Source: Dawidia soli (lineage in GTDB: Bacteria > Bacteroidota > Bacteroidia > Cytophagales > Cyclobacteriaceae). Taken from it: 64,000 nucleotides of DNA. Each line of letters starts with the position of its first letter. Within the stretch, counting starts at the first letter, position 1. Positions 1 through 8,633 of the stretch are shown here, piece after piece. A program made the translations under genes and the position numbers. The stretch spans positions 56,573 to 120,572 of the forward strand of contig NZ_JAHESC010000024.1 of the NCBI RefSeq assembly GCF_018598185.1, given 5' to 3'. The notes under the pieces are model-generated. The model ran no database searches. It was not told the origin of the DNA and worked only from the letters and a program-made list of their open reading frames with translations.

Positions 1-1
1 T

Positions 2-895
2 AAGTACGACGGCGTAGTGTGCACCGACTGGGGGCTGGTGACCGATGCGCGCATGGGCCCCGTCGTGTGGCCGGCGCGTGCCTGGGGCGCCGAGCAGCTG
101 AGTGAAGAAGAACGCGTACGGAAGATCCTCGAAGCCGGCTGCGACCAGTTCGGCGGCGAGCAGTGTACCCACCACGTGGTCAACCTGGTCATGAACGGCA
201 AGCTGTCCGTGGAGCGTGTGGATGTCTCCGCCCGGCGCCTGTTGCGTCAGAAATTTATACTGGGGTTGTTCGACAATCCGTATGTCGATGTAGAGAAAGC
301 TGTGCAGACCGTCGGCAAAGCCGAGTTCAAACAAGCCGGTGAAGTCGCCCAACGCCGCTCGTTCACACTCCTGAAGAACGACAAAGTAAAGGGCCGCAAA
401 GTATTACCGCTCGCCGCCGGCAAGCTCAAGCTCTACCTGCGCAATGTAAATCCCGAAACTGCCGCGCGCTATGGCACCGTGGTCAGCCGCCCGGAAGACG
501 CCGACATCGCCATCATCCGCCTGCGCACACCGTGGTACCCGGTCAAAACAGACAACCCTATGGCCCAGCGCTTTCACCACGGCGACCTTGACTTTAAAGG
601 CGCCGAAAAAGACAGCATCCTGGCGCTGCTCAAACAAGTACCCACTGTCGTGGATCTCTACATCGACCGCCCGGCCGTGATCCCCGAGATCAACGCCGCC
701 GCCCGCGCCGTGGTGGCGAACTATGGCGCCAGCGACGCGGCCCTGCTGGATGTCGTGTTCGGCAAAGCGCGACCGGAAGGCAAGCTTCCCTTCGAGCTGC
801 CGTCGTCCATGGAGGCCGTGCGCCAGCAGAAGGAAGACCTTCCACACGATTCCGCTAAACCCTTATATCCTTTTGGCTTCGGCCTTTCATACTAA
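2..895 (+). CDS. Glycoside hydrolase family 3 (beta-glucosidase-like), C-terminal part
   Basis: The frame is open from the first bases, so the gene begins outside the window. It opens with KYDGVVCTDWG, the GH3 nucleophile loop; the Asp of TDW (bases 26-28) would be the catalytic nucleophile. The rest matches the second, alpha/beta sandwich domain of GH3 enzymes, and the protein ends in YPFGFGLSY, the usual GH3 C-terminal signature. No fibronectin-III tail follows, so it is a short GH3 form. GH3 enzymes remove terminal beta-linked sugars from oligosaccharides, usually in the periplasm of Bacteroidota. The ThuA-dehydrogenase fusion and esterase downstream on the same strand suggest a shared carbohydrate locus. 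Substrate cannot be read from this fragment. Confidence 0.93.
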   Translation, partial: KYDGVVCTDWGLVTDARMGPVVWPARAWGAEQLSEEERVRKILEAGCDQFGGEQCTHHVVNLVMNGKLSVERVDVSARRLLRQKFILGLFDNPYVDVEKAVQTVGKAEFKQAGEVAQRRSFTLLKNDKVKGRKVLPLAAGKLKLYLRNVNPETAARYGTVVSRPEDADIAIIRLRTPWYPVKTDNPMAQRFHHGDLDFKGAEKDSILALLKQVPTVVDLYIDRPAVIPEINAAARAVVANYGASDAALLDVVFGKARPEGKLPFELPSSMEAVRQQKEDLPHDSAKPLYPFGFGLSY

Positions 896-919
896 TCCAA
901 GTTAACCTGTCAGTTCCCT

Positions 920-3900
920 ATGAGAAATCACTTTGCTTCTTTGCGGAAATTATACTCCGCCCTGCTTTCTTTTATCTGTATCGCGGCCATCACCGGCGCC
1001 TGCAAGCGGCAGCCGGACGAGCCCACGCGCGTACTGGTCTTTTCCAAGACGACCGTGTTCCGGCACGAGTCCATCGGCGCCGGCATCGAGGCCATCCGCA
1101 AACTGGGACAGCAACATCATTTTGTTGTCGACACCACGGAGAACAGCGCCGCCTTTCACGAAGAGAACCTGAAACGCTACAAAGCCGTTATCTTCCTCAG
1201 CACCACGGGCGACGTACTCAACGGCGAGCAGCAGAACAACTTCGAGCGCTACATCCAGGCCGGCGGCGGCTACCTGGGCATACACGCCGCGTCTGACACC
1301 GAGTACGACTGGCCGTGGTACGGCAAGCTGGTGGGCGCATACTTTACCAGCCACCCCAACGCCCCGAACGTACGCACGGCCGACTTTCACGTCGTAGACA
1401 AAAACAACCCTGCCACCGACTCGCTGCCCGACCCGTGGAAACGCGACGACGAGTTCTATAACTTCAAAGACATCAACCCCGATATAAAAGTGCTGCTCAC
1501 CATCGACGAGAAGTCATACGAAGGCGGCACCAACGGCGACCACCACCCCATGGCCTGGTATCATCACTACGACGGCGGCCGCGCCTTTTATACCGCCCTG
1601 GGCCACACCAACGAAACCTTCAGCGACCCGTTGTTCCTGCGCCACCTGTGGGGCGGCCTGCAGTTCGTGCTTGGCGGCGATGAGCCGCTGAACTACAAAG
1701 CCGCACACACGCTGCGCATGCCCGAAGAGAACCGCTTCACGAAAGTGGTATTGGATGAAAAGCTGAACGAGCCCGTAGAGCTGGCGATACTGCCCGGCGA
1801 CGACATCCTGTTCGTCGAGCGTCACGGCGCGGTAAAGATCTATAGTCAGCAGGAAAAGAAGACCAAGGTCATCGCTACCATTGCCGTCAGCACCAAGTAT
1901 AAAGACAAAGAAGGCAAAGAGAGCGAAGCGGAAGACGGGCTGCTGGGCGTGGTGCTCGACCCGGCGTTCGCCACCAACCACTGGGTATATTTTTATTATT
2001 CCGATCCGGGCGCCGAGCCCAGGAACATCCTGGTGCGCTACGAGCTGCGCGGCGACAAGCTGATCGAAGAGTCGAAGAAGGTGATGCTGGAAGTGGCCGT
2101 GCAACGCGAGCAGTGTTGCCACACCGGCGGTTCCATGGCATTTGATGCCCACGGCAATCTATACCTCTCCACCGGCGACAACACCAGTCCCCGCGCCACC
2201 GCCTATGCGCCTATCGACGAGCGGGCCGAGCGCAGCCCGTGGGATGCGCAAAAGTCCTCCGCCAATACCAACGACCTGCGCGGTAAGATCTTGAGAATAC
2301 ACCCCGAGGCCGACGGCACGTATACCATACCCGACGGCAACCTGTTCCCCAAAGGCACGGCGCAAACACGCCCCGAGATCTATGTCATGGGCAACCGGAA
2401 CCCCTACCGGATCGACTTCGATAAAAAGACCGGCTATCTCTACTGGGGCGACGTCGGCCCGGATGCCGGCAAGGACTCTACCACGCTCGGGCCACGCGCC
2501 TACGACGAGATCGGCCAGGCCCGCGGTCCCGGCTTCTATGGCTGGCCGTATTTTGTCGGCGACAACAAAGCCTACTTCGACTACGACTTTGCCAGCAACA
2601 AAACCGGCGCGAAGTTCGACCCGGCCAAGCCCCGCAACGAGTCCCCTAACAATACGGGGCTGAAAGAGCTGCCGCCCGCGCAGAAAGCTTTCATCTGGTA
2701 TCCGTACGACGCCTCGCCCGAGTTCCCGCTGGTCGGCACCGGCGGCCGTACGGCGATGGCCGGTCCGGTATACTATACCGAAGACTTTGTCAACGCACCC
2801 CGCGCGTTCCCCGAGTATTACAACGGCAAGCTGTTCATCTATGAATGGATGCGCGGCTGGATCATGGCCGTGACGATGGACAAAGAAGGCAACTATGTAT
2901 CCATGGAGCGTTTTATGCCGAGCCACCGTTTCAGCAACCCCATGGACATGGCCTTCAGCCCGAGCGGCGATCTGTATATACTCGAATACGGCACGGCCTG
3001 GTTCCAGGGCAACGACGATGCGCGGCTTGTCCGCATCGAATACAACGGCGGCAACCGCAAGCCGCAGATCCGCATGGCCGCCGACCATACGCGCGGCGCC
3101 GTGCCCTTTACCGTGAACCTCAACGCCGAGGGCACGAAGGACTACGATCACGACGAGCTGAAATATGCCTGGAGGGTTACCGCGGCCAATGGCCAGGAGG
3201 TGGCGACACACGCAGAAGCCACGTCGTCTGTCACACTCGACAAGCCCGGCGTCTATACAGCCGCCCTGACCGTGACCGATGCCAAAGGCGATACCTCCAC
3301 CGCCAAAATAACACTCGAGGCCGGCAACGACCCGCCGCAGCTGTCGTTCGACATTACGAAAGGCAACACCAGCTTCTTCTTCCCCGGCAAACCGTTCGAC
3401 TACGAAGTAAAAGTAACGGACAAAGAAGACGGCAGCACCGAGGCCGGTACCATCACGGCCGACCATGTATCGTTGTCGATCGACTACCTCGAAGGGTTTG
3501 ACAAGATCGCCGTGGCGCAAGGTCACCAGGCGGCCGATGCATCGGCTTCCATGGCCGTGGGCAAACGGCTGATGGACAACAGCGACTGCAAGTCCTGCCA
3601 CATCATCGACAAAAAGTCCATCGGTCCACGCTACCTCGACGTAGCCGCCAAATATAAAAACGATCCCAAGGCGCTCGAGTACCTCACCGGCAAGATCATC
3701 GCCGGCGGCGGCGGCGTATGGGGCGAGACGGCCATGGCCGCACACCCGCAGCTGAAGAAAGAAGACGTGCAGCAGATGGTGAAGTATATTTTGAGCCTGG
3801 GCAACGCGCCCGCCGCGTCGCTGCCGATCAAGGGCAGCTATACCCCCACGCCGCCCAAAGGCTCGCAAGGTCAGGGTACGGTCATCCTGCGCGCAGCCTA

Positions 3901-4387
3901 TACCGACCATGGGGCGAACGGCATCGCGCCCATCACATCCGAGAAGACCATGACGCTGCGCAGCGCCAGTGTCATGGCCGGCGCGGCCGACCAGTGGGAC
4001 AAAGTGCAGAAGTATAAAATGCCCGACCCGCCCATCGAGCTGATGATCGGCACCTCCAAAGGCGCGCACCTCATCTTCAAGCAGGTAGACCTGACCGGCA
4101 TCAGCGCCATTTCGTTCGTGGCGATGGCACCGGAGAACATGCTGGGCGCCGCCGGCGGCACCGTAGAAGTGCGCCTGGATTATCCCGGGGGCGAAGTGGT
4201 GGGCGAGTCGCCGATGATCACGCCGGTCGTGATGGACCTGGGCGGCAAAACACCGCCGAAGCCGCAGATCGTCACCGCGCCGCTCAAACCCACTTCCGGC
4301 AAACACGACCTGTATTTTGTGTATAAGAATGAAAAAGCCGATCCCACACAGGCATTATTCATTCTGATAAACATAATTTACCATTAA
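920..4387 (+). CDS. ThuA / PQQ-dependent sugar dehydrogenase / PKD / cytochrome c multidomain lipoprotein
   Basis: 1155 aa. A signal peptide ends at a lipobox-like TGAC (Cys28), so this is probably a periplasmic or surface lipoprotein. Domain order by eye: ThuA-like (about 35-250, starting VLVFSKTTVFRHESI); a six-bladed glucose/sorbosone dehydrogenase propeller (about 275-720, with CCHTGGSMAFD and MGNRNPYRIDF); a PKD domain (about 735-810); a class I cytochrome c (CKSCH at 890-894, likely Met ligand near 939); and a C-terminal beta-sandwich resembling a carbohydrate-binding module (about 1000-1155). The dehydrogenase would oxidise a sugar or polyol with PQQ and pass electrons to the fused haem. 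ThuA domains are linked to oxidised disaccharide metabolism. It lies 24 bases after the GH3 gene. The architecture is known in Bacteroidota; the substrate is inferred only as carbohydrate. Confidence 0.92.
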   Translation: MRNHFASLRKLYSALLSFICIAAITGACKRQPDEPTRVLVFSKTTVFRHESIGAGIEAIRKLGQQHHFVVDTTENSAAFHEENLKRYKAVIFLSTTGDVLNGEQQNNFERYIQAGGGYLGIHAASDTEYDWPWYGKLVGAYFTSHPNAPNVRTADFHVVDKNNPATDSLPDPWKRDDEFYNFKDINPDIKVLLTIDEKSYEGGTNGDHHPMAWYHHYDGGRAFYTALGHTNETFSDPLFLRHLWGGLQFVLGGDEPLNYKAAHTLRMPEENRFTKVVLDEKLNEPVELAILPGDDILFVERHGAVKIYSQQEKKTKVIATIAVSTKYKDKEGKESEAEDGLLGVVLDPAFATNHWVYFYYSDPGAEPRNILVRYELRGDKLIEESKKVMLEVAVQREQCCHTGGSMAFDAHGNLYLSTGDNTSPRATAYAPIDERAERSPWDAQKSSANTNDLRGKILRIHPEADGTYTIPDGNLFPKGTAQTRPEIYVMGNRNPYRIDFDKKTGYLYWGDVGPDAGKDSTTLGPRAYDEIGQARGPGFYGWPYFVGDNKAYFDYDFASNKTGAKFDPAKPRNESPNNTGLKELPPAQKAFIWYPYDASPEFPLVGTGGRTAMAGPVYYTEDFVNAPRAFPEYYNGKLFIYEWMRGWIMAVTMDKEGNYVSMERFMPSHRFSNPMDMAFSPSGDLYILEYGTAWFQGNDDARLVRIEYNGGNRKPQIRMAADHTRGAVPFTVNLNAEGTKDYDHDELKYAWRVTAANGQEVATHAEATSSVTLDKPGVYTAALTVTDAKGDTSTAKITLEAGNDPPQLSFDITKGNTSFFFPGKPFDYEVKVTDKEDGSTEAGTITADHVSLSIDYLEGFDKIAVAQGHQAADASASMAVGKRLMDNSDCKSCHIIDKKSIGPRYLDVAAKYKNDPKALEYLTGKIIAGGGGVWGETAMAAHPQLKKEDVQQMVKYILSLGNAPAASLPIKGSYTPTPPKGSQGQGTVILRAAYTDHGANGIAPITSEKTMTLRSASVMAGAADQWDKVQKYKMPDPPIELMIGTSKGAHLIFKQVDLTGISAISFVAMAPENMLGAAGGTVEVRLDYPGGEVVGESPMITPVVMDLGGKTPPKPQIVTAPLKPTSGKHDLYFVYKNEKADPTQALFILINIIYH

Positions 4388-4397
4388 CTTTAACCGT

Positions 4398-4421
4398 CCC
4401 CTCCCGACGAATCGGGAGGGG
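4398..4421. terminator. Intergenic hairpin after the ThuA fusion gene
   Basis: A perfect 10-bp stem (CCCCTCCCGA / TCGGGAGGGG) closes a CGAA tetraloop 10 bases after the stop codon. No long T run follows, so it may be a 3' end processing or weak termination structure and not a classic intrinsic terminator. Its core TCCCGA-N4-TCGGGA recurs elsewhere in the window. Confidence 0.6.
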
Positions 4422-4444
4422 CGATTATTTACAACCCGATATTC

Positions 4445-6115
4445 ATGAACCTACGCACATTCCTGACAACCCTTGCGCTGACAGCCCTGCTGCTGCCGGC
4501 GGCCCGCGCGCAGAAGCTGGCGCCTGGCCCCCAGGTGATGACCTTTTTCTCCTCGATCGACGACACCGAGCAGCCCTATGGTCTGTACCTGCCCCCGCAC
4601 TACGACGAAAACAAAAAATACCCGCTCGTGGTCATGCTCCACGGCGCCGGCTCCAACCACCGCCTGTCGCTGCGCCGCGTCTTTGGCAAGAGCAACGCCA
4701 ACGGCGAGAACGACGTAGAGGCTACGCTGTATTTTCCCGAATGGAAAGACGTCGACTACATTGTCGCCAGTCCGTATGCCCGCGGCACGATGGGCTACCA
4801 GGGTGTAGCCGAGCACGATGTGTACGATGTGCTGGCCGATGTCAAAAAACGCTTTAACATCGACGAAGACCGCACCTACCTCACGGGCCTCTCCATGGGC
4901 GGCGGCGGCACGCTGTGGATCGGCCTGACACGTCCCGATATCTGGGCCGCGTTGTTCCCGGTTTGTCCCGCACCGCCAAAGGGCACCGACGACCTCGCCG
5001 GCAACGCGCTGAACGTACCGATGTATTTCCACCACGGCGACCAGGACGGCGCCGTGCCCGTGGCCGTCTCGCGCGACTGGACAAAAAAACTGAAAGATCT
5101 CGGCGTCCATGTCGAGTATACCGAGTACCCCGGCGTAAACCACAACAGCTGGGAGAACGCCTATAAAGATGAAGCGGTCTTTGACTGGTTCAGGAAGTAT
5201 ACCCGCCAGCGGTTCCCGGACCGTGTGCTCTATAACTCACGCAACTATAAATATAACCACGCCTACTGGGTAACGCTGGACCAGCTTACGCCCGGCACGC
5301 TCGCCACGATCGACGCCGCCTTCACTGCGCCCAACCAGCTCACCATCAAAACCACCGCGCTGGGCGCCTTCACCTTACAACTGGCGGGCCATCCGAAGTT
5401 CGACGCCGCCAAGCCCTTACAAGTAATACTCGACGGCAAGAAGGTAAAAGTAACGACGGCGCCAGCGCTCTCTTTCCAGCAGCAGGCCGGCAAATGGGTC
5501 AACACAAAATATGAAGCGCCGGCGGGCGCGAAGAAGCCGGGTGCCGAGGGTCCGGTCAGCGCCGCCTTTGGCGAGCGCCATGTATATGTATACGGCACGG
5601 CCGGCAATCCGTCGGAGGCAGAGCTGAAAGCCCGTATGGATATTGCGATCCAAGCCGCTAACTGGTCGGTGTATCGCAATGCGTTCCTGGGCCGCATCAT
5701 GGTGTTTCCCCGCGTGGTGGCGGACAAGGATGTACGCCCCAGTGATTTTGAAAGCTGTAACTTGGTGCTGTTTGGTACGCGCGAGACAAACACGCTTATT
5801 GGCAAATACAGCGAACGCTTACCGGTCGAGCTGAAGGCCGGCACAACGGACTACGGATTGTTCTATGTGTTGCCGGTTGACGGGCATTATGTCGTGATCA
5901 ACTCCGGTTTGCCATGGTGGGCCATGGCGAAACAACAGCCGTTCCAGTTTGCGCCCGTGGCGATTGCCACGCTGGGTGACTTTAAAGACTTTGCTTTATT
6001 TAAAGGCACACCGGGTACGATCGTGTCGGACGGATACTTTGATGCCGGCTGGAAGTTGCCCGAAGCCGAACGCGCCAAGCTCGAAGCGAGCGGGGTGGTG
6101 ACGTTGAAGAAATAG
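4445..6115 (+). CDS. Secreted alpha/beta-hydrolase (carboxylesterase / PHB-depolymerase-like)
   Basis: 556 aa. A Sec signal peptide (hydrophobic LTTLALTALLL, cleavage after ARA) leads into an alpha/beta-hydrolase. The nucleophile elbow GLSMGG gives Ser150. The HGDQDGAVP loop gives the acid, probably Asp201, and GVNHNSW gives His233. The first 270 residues match esterase D / polyhydroxybutyrate-depolymerase-type esterases; residues 300-556 form a further beta-rich region I do not recognise. A role in removing acetyl, feruloyl or similar esters from polysaccharides fits its place beside the GH3 and dehydrogenase genes, but this is inference. It starts at the ATG just after the hairpin at 4398. 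A terminator follows. Confidence 0.88.
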   Translation: MNLRTFLTTLALTALLLPAARAQKLAPGPQVMTFFSSIDDTEQPYGLYLPPHYDENKKYPLVVMLHGAGSNHRLSLRRVFGKSNANGENDVEATLYFPEWKDVDYIVASPYARGTMGYQGVAEHDVYDVLADVKKRFNIDEDRTYLTGLSMGGGGTLWIGLTRPDIWAALFPVCPAPPKGTDDLAGNALNVPMYFHHGDQDGAVPVAVSRDWTKKLKDLGVHVEYTEYPGVNHNSWENAYKDEAVFDWFRKYTRQRFPDRVLYNSRNYKYNHAYWVTLDQLTPGTLATIDAAFTAPNQLTIKTTALGAFTLQLAGHPKFDAAKPLQVILDGKKVKVTTAPALSFQQQAGKWVNTKYEAPAGAKKPGAEGPVSAAFGERHVYVYGTAGNPSEAELKARMDIAIQAANWSVYRNAFLGRIMVFPRVVADKDVRPSDFESCNLVLFGTRETNTLIGKYSERLPVELKAGTTDYGLFYVLPVDGHYVVINSGLPWWAMAKQQPFQFAPVAIATLGDFKDFALFKGTPGTIVSDGYFDAGWKLPEAERAKLEASGVVTLKK

Positions 6116-6127
6116 TACTGAACCAGG

Positions 6128-6251
6128 AATATTAAAAAAGACGGAGGGCGTGCATGCTCTCCGTTTTTCATTATAGCACGTCGGTATCAGAAATTTGTTT
6201 CGCCCTTACAGGGCTTGGTCGTTGGTTGTATTATACCTCCCAGGCCTTCAG
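6128..6251. repeat. Direct repeat, copy 1 of 2 (partner at 7731-7854)
   Basis: A 124-base block made of a terminator hairpin, a GCCCTTACAGGGC palindrome and half of a CCCAGGC palindrome. It recurs without gaps at 7731-7854 with 13 mismatches by my count. The two copies lie in the same orientation on either side of the minus-strand gene at 6545-7339. Confidence 0.85.
6141..6168 (+). terminator. Intrinsic terminator of the esterase gene
   Basis: ACGGAGGG pairs with CTCTCCGT (one G-T pair) around a short loop, and a TTTTT run follows. An A run precedes it, so it could also act on the other strand. It sits 25 bases after the esterase stop. Confidence 0.8.
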
Positions 6252-6480
6252 CCTGGGCTATTTTGTTACGCCCTTTCAGGGCTGTATCTTCATTTATACT
6301 ATAGTTTCGGAACATAACGTGGGCTGAGGTGTTGTGTTTCTTCTGTTCATATCACGTGGCTATTATTTGAATCTACCCACATTTATAGCCCCGAAGGGGC
6401 GTAACAAAATAGCCCAGGCTGAAGCGACAGCGCAGGCCTGGGGCGCAACAAAATAGCCCAGGCTGAGGCGAATGGTATGG
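6199..6480. repeat. Dispersed palindromic repeat cluster A
   Basis: Holds a full unit with three palindromes: GCCCTTACAGGGC at 6202-6214, CCCAGGC-N5-GCCTGGG at 6239-6257, and GCCCTTTCAGGGC at 6270-6282. Inverted, partly degenerate pieces follow from about 6390. The same unit occurs in four other intergenic sites in this window. It fills most of the 429-base gap between the esterase and the next gene. Confidence 0.85.
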
Positions 6481-6486
6481 TGACGT

Positions 6487-6519
6487 AAAAAAAGGGAGCC
6501 TGCGAGCTCCCTTTTTTTT
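6487..6519. terminator. Bidirectional intrinsic terminator
   Basis: A perfect 6-bp stem GGGAGC/GCTCCC with a 6-base loop, flanked by seven A on the left and nine T on the right. It lies downstream of the minus-strand gene at 6545-7339 and downstream of the plus-strand esterase, and can serve both. Confidence 0.85.
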
Positions 6520-6544
6520 TAGTTCCAGGCAGATGCTTCGAAAA

Positions 6545-7339
6545 TTACGGTAGTACTGTCCAGCTGTAGTTGTCCCCGAGATCTTCGAGCTGTGTTACGG
6601 CTCCGGGCGAAGGCGGACCAACCCAACCCGTTCCGCTTTGATCGGCGAGTTTGAATTCGCCGCTGCGAGGGTTGTTGACGACGGAGGTGTGGATATTATC
6701 AATGAGTGCATTGATGGTCGCTACGGGGAGCGACGTATTATTGGAAAGCGTCGTTGCGCTGATGTCGACATAGTTAATGACATGGTTGGGAGGAAGCAGC
6801 AGCGTGGTGGTCTGCGGCGAACCGCGCAATGTAATCGAATTCAGCGCCGTGTTATGGCTGAGGTCGACAACAGCCGGGCCTCGTGCTACCGTGAGCTCGA
6901 AATACTGCAGCGCGGGCAGCGCGGATATATCGAGCTGATCCATCGCTGCGATGGAAGAGGATGTAGCCTGGAACGCGGTAACAGTCTCCAGGTCGCCTGT
7001 CACGGTAACCGGGTAGTTTCCCTCCGCGGTGTAATAGTGGTAAACGATAATATTATTATTTAACGTCCACACGTCGGTGGTACCGTCGCCCCAGTCGACC
7101 GTAATCGCACCGCTGGGGCCGTTTATCGAGAACACAAACGCAGGAATAGGAAAATCGATGTACGCGTTCATGGTAATCGCAGGCACCAGCAGATTTGATA
7201 CAGAACCATGTCTGGCCGATGAAATATCCAGGGCATGGTCAGGGGCGCTGGAACCGTTCACGAGCTGCTCGTCGGAGCATCGCCACGATGTCACTGCGAT
7301 CAGCAGGAACAGGGCGGTGTAAAGGATAACATTTCTCAT
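6545..7339 (-). CDS. Exported PKD/leucine-rich-repeat-like surface protein
   Basis: About 264 aa from the ATG at 7339; an in-frame ATG at 7372 would add 11 residues before the signal peptide and is less likely. A hydrophobic signal is followed by WRCSDEQ, a possible but imperfect lipoprotein site. Around residues 75-125 there is a PKD-like beta-sandwich (VDWGDGTTD, then YHYYTAEGNYPVTVTG). The rest shows LRR-like spacing of hydrophobic residues (LDISALPALQYFEL, VDLSHNTALNSITL), as in Bacteroidota BspA-like surface proteins. Adhesion or binding is the usual guess for this class. It is monocistronic and bracketed by terminators and a direct repeat. Confidence 0.7.
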   Translation of the reverse strand: MRNVILYTALFLLIAVTSWRCSDEQLVNGSSAPDHALDISSARHGSVSNLLVPAITMNAYIDFPIPAFVFSINGPSGAITVDWGDGTTDVWTLNNNIIVYHYYTAEGNYPVTVTGDLETVTAFQATSSSIAAMDQLDISALPALQYFELTVARGPAVVDLSHNTALNSITLRGSPQTTTLLLPPNHVINYVDISATTLSNNTSLPVATINALIDNIHTSVVNNPRSGEFKLADQSGTGWVGPPSPGAVTQLEDLGDNYSWTVLP

Positions 7340-7730
7340 AAAATATAAATGGATGATTAAAAATGATTTCACTAACTGGTATCATAGCGCACGACTGTGA
7401 ATAGCACCTAAGGGTCAGTGAAAAATACAAAACAGATTATGATTAAAGGGCTTTCGTCCCTCTATTCATGAATAAATTTAGTCAGGAAGCCGTATAATCA
7501 GATAAATGTACCTGTTTCGCCGGAGAGGGGGCGCGAAACTCCGTTGAATGCAACGAAGCTTTTTAAGGTATATTCAATAATTTATATACTGAAGTCAACT
7601 TACAGACCAAGGTATCGAGGTAATCCAGGCCCCCTCCATTGCGTGCACGAACAGTCCGCCAGCCGTGCACAAGTCGCCCTCCCTTCGATCGAAAGACCCA
7701 ATAGCTATCGGGTTGCGCTAGGTGTTAAGA
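7340..7730. other. Non-coding stretch upstream of the surface-protein gene
   Basis: I see no convincing gene here. It must hold the promoter of the minus-strand gene at 6545-7339, though no clear promoter match was found. At 7698-7713 there is a 16-base near-palindrome, CCCAATAGCTATCGGG, related to the TCCCGA/TCGGGA hairpins seen elsewhere. Confidence 0.5.
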
Positions 7731-7854
7731 AATATTAAAAAAGACGGAGGGCATGTAAACTCTCCGTTTTTTATTATAGCAGGTGGGTGTCAGAAATTTG
7801 CCGCGCCCTTACAGGGCTTGGCCGTTGGTTGTGTTATACCTCCCAGGCCTTCAG
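7731..7854. repeat. Direct repeat, copy 2 of 2 (partner at 6128-6251)
   Basis: Carries the same terminator hairpin (ACGGAGGG ... CTCTCCGT, then six T, at about 7744-7772) and palindrome half as copy 1, in the same orientation. Here no gene ends just upstream, so the terminator is orphaned. That points to copying of a terminator plus repeat block. Confidence 0.85.
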
Positions 7855-8140
7855 ACAAATAACGCAACCACATCAAAGCCCCGAAGGGGCGCAACAAAAT
7901 AGCCCAGGCTGGAGCGACAGCGCAGGCCTGGGACGCAACACCGCAAACCATCAAGCCCCGAAGGGGCGCAACAAAATAGCCCAGGCTGGAGCGACAGCGC
8001 AGGCCTGGGGCACAACACCACAACCCACATCAAAGCCCCGAAGGGGCGCAACAAAATAGCCCAGGCTGGAGCGACAGCGCAGGCCTGGGACGCAACAAAA
8101 TAGCCCAGGCTGGAGCGACACCACAGGCCTGGGGCACATA
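7801..8140. repeat. Dispersed palindromic repeat cluster B, tandemly amplified
   Basis: After one GCCCTTACAGGGC palindrome, a unit starting GCCCCGAAGGGGC (7878, 7955, 8035) and continuing into a GCCCAGGCTGGAGCGACAGCGCAGGCCTGGG stretch is repeated three times with a period of 77-80 bases, plus a partial fourth copy near 8100. It is not a CRISPR array: the repeats are palindromic and make up nearly the whole period. Open frames across it are translations of the repeat. Confidence 0.85.
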
Positions 8141-8142
8141 GA

Positions 8143-8541
8143 TTATACTCGCGACGTCACCGTCAACCGTTTCCGCAAGCGTAGCCACGCTCCCAGCCAG
8201 GCGCTGGGCCAGCCCAGTACTACCAGTGAAACAGGATACCAATGCGGTGGGATGTGCCACATAACGATCGCGCCGGTTACGCCCAGCACAAAGCCGATCG
8301 CCGCCAGGATCATGGCATGTTTCATGGGCTTATCCGGTGCCAACGCGGCGGTGATGTACGCACCGAGGGCGACGTACAGCTGCCGGTATAATACGACCAG
8401 GAGAATAAAGCCCGTGCCGTTGTCGGCAAACGGCAGCGTCATGATGCCGGTGCCTTCGAGTATGGCGTCTGTCGCACCGGATAGCACAAAGATGGCTGCC
8501 AGTCCGGCGAATACGGCGCCTATGCTTTTCCATGTTTTCAT
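8143..8541 (-). CDS. Small four-helix membrane protein, unknown function
   Basis: 132 aa with four predicted membrane segments (about 7-27, 45-65, 75-97 and 104-122) and a short basic C-terminus. There are no motifs I recognise. Its stop lies right against repeat cluster B. Single gene, no obvious operon partner. Confidence 0.65.
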   Translation of the reverse strand: MKTWKSIGAVFAGLAAIFVLSGATDAILEGTGIMTLPFADNGTGFILLVVLYRQLYVALGAYITAALAPDKPMKHAMILAAIGFVLGVTGAIVMWHIPPHWYPVSLVVLGWPSAWLGAWLRLRKRLTVTSRV

Positions 8542-8633
8542 AAGGATTCCATTTTACACAACAAACTTACCACCTGGGCTCATCCTCCGGGCGCGGCATT
8601 TGTGACAACTTCGGGTGGTATTTAGGACAAGGC

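Noticed and set aside
2159..4306. 715-codon minus-strand frame opposite the ThuA fusion gene
   Set aside because: Pure antisense shadow; the plus strand codes for well-recognised domains throughout.
7878..8140. Possible CRISPR array (regular 77-80 base period)
   Set aside because: Repeats are palindromic and almost fill the period, there are no unique spacers, and no cas gene is near.
7787..8260. Several overlapping open frames in repeat cluster B
   Set aside because: They translate the palindromic repeats (same peptide repeated) and have no independent coding character.
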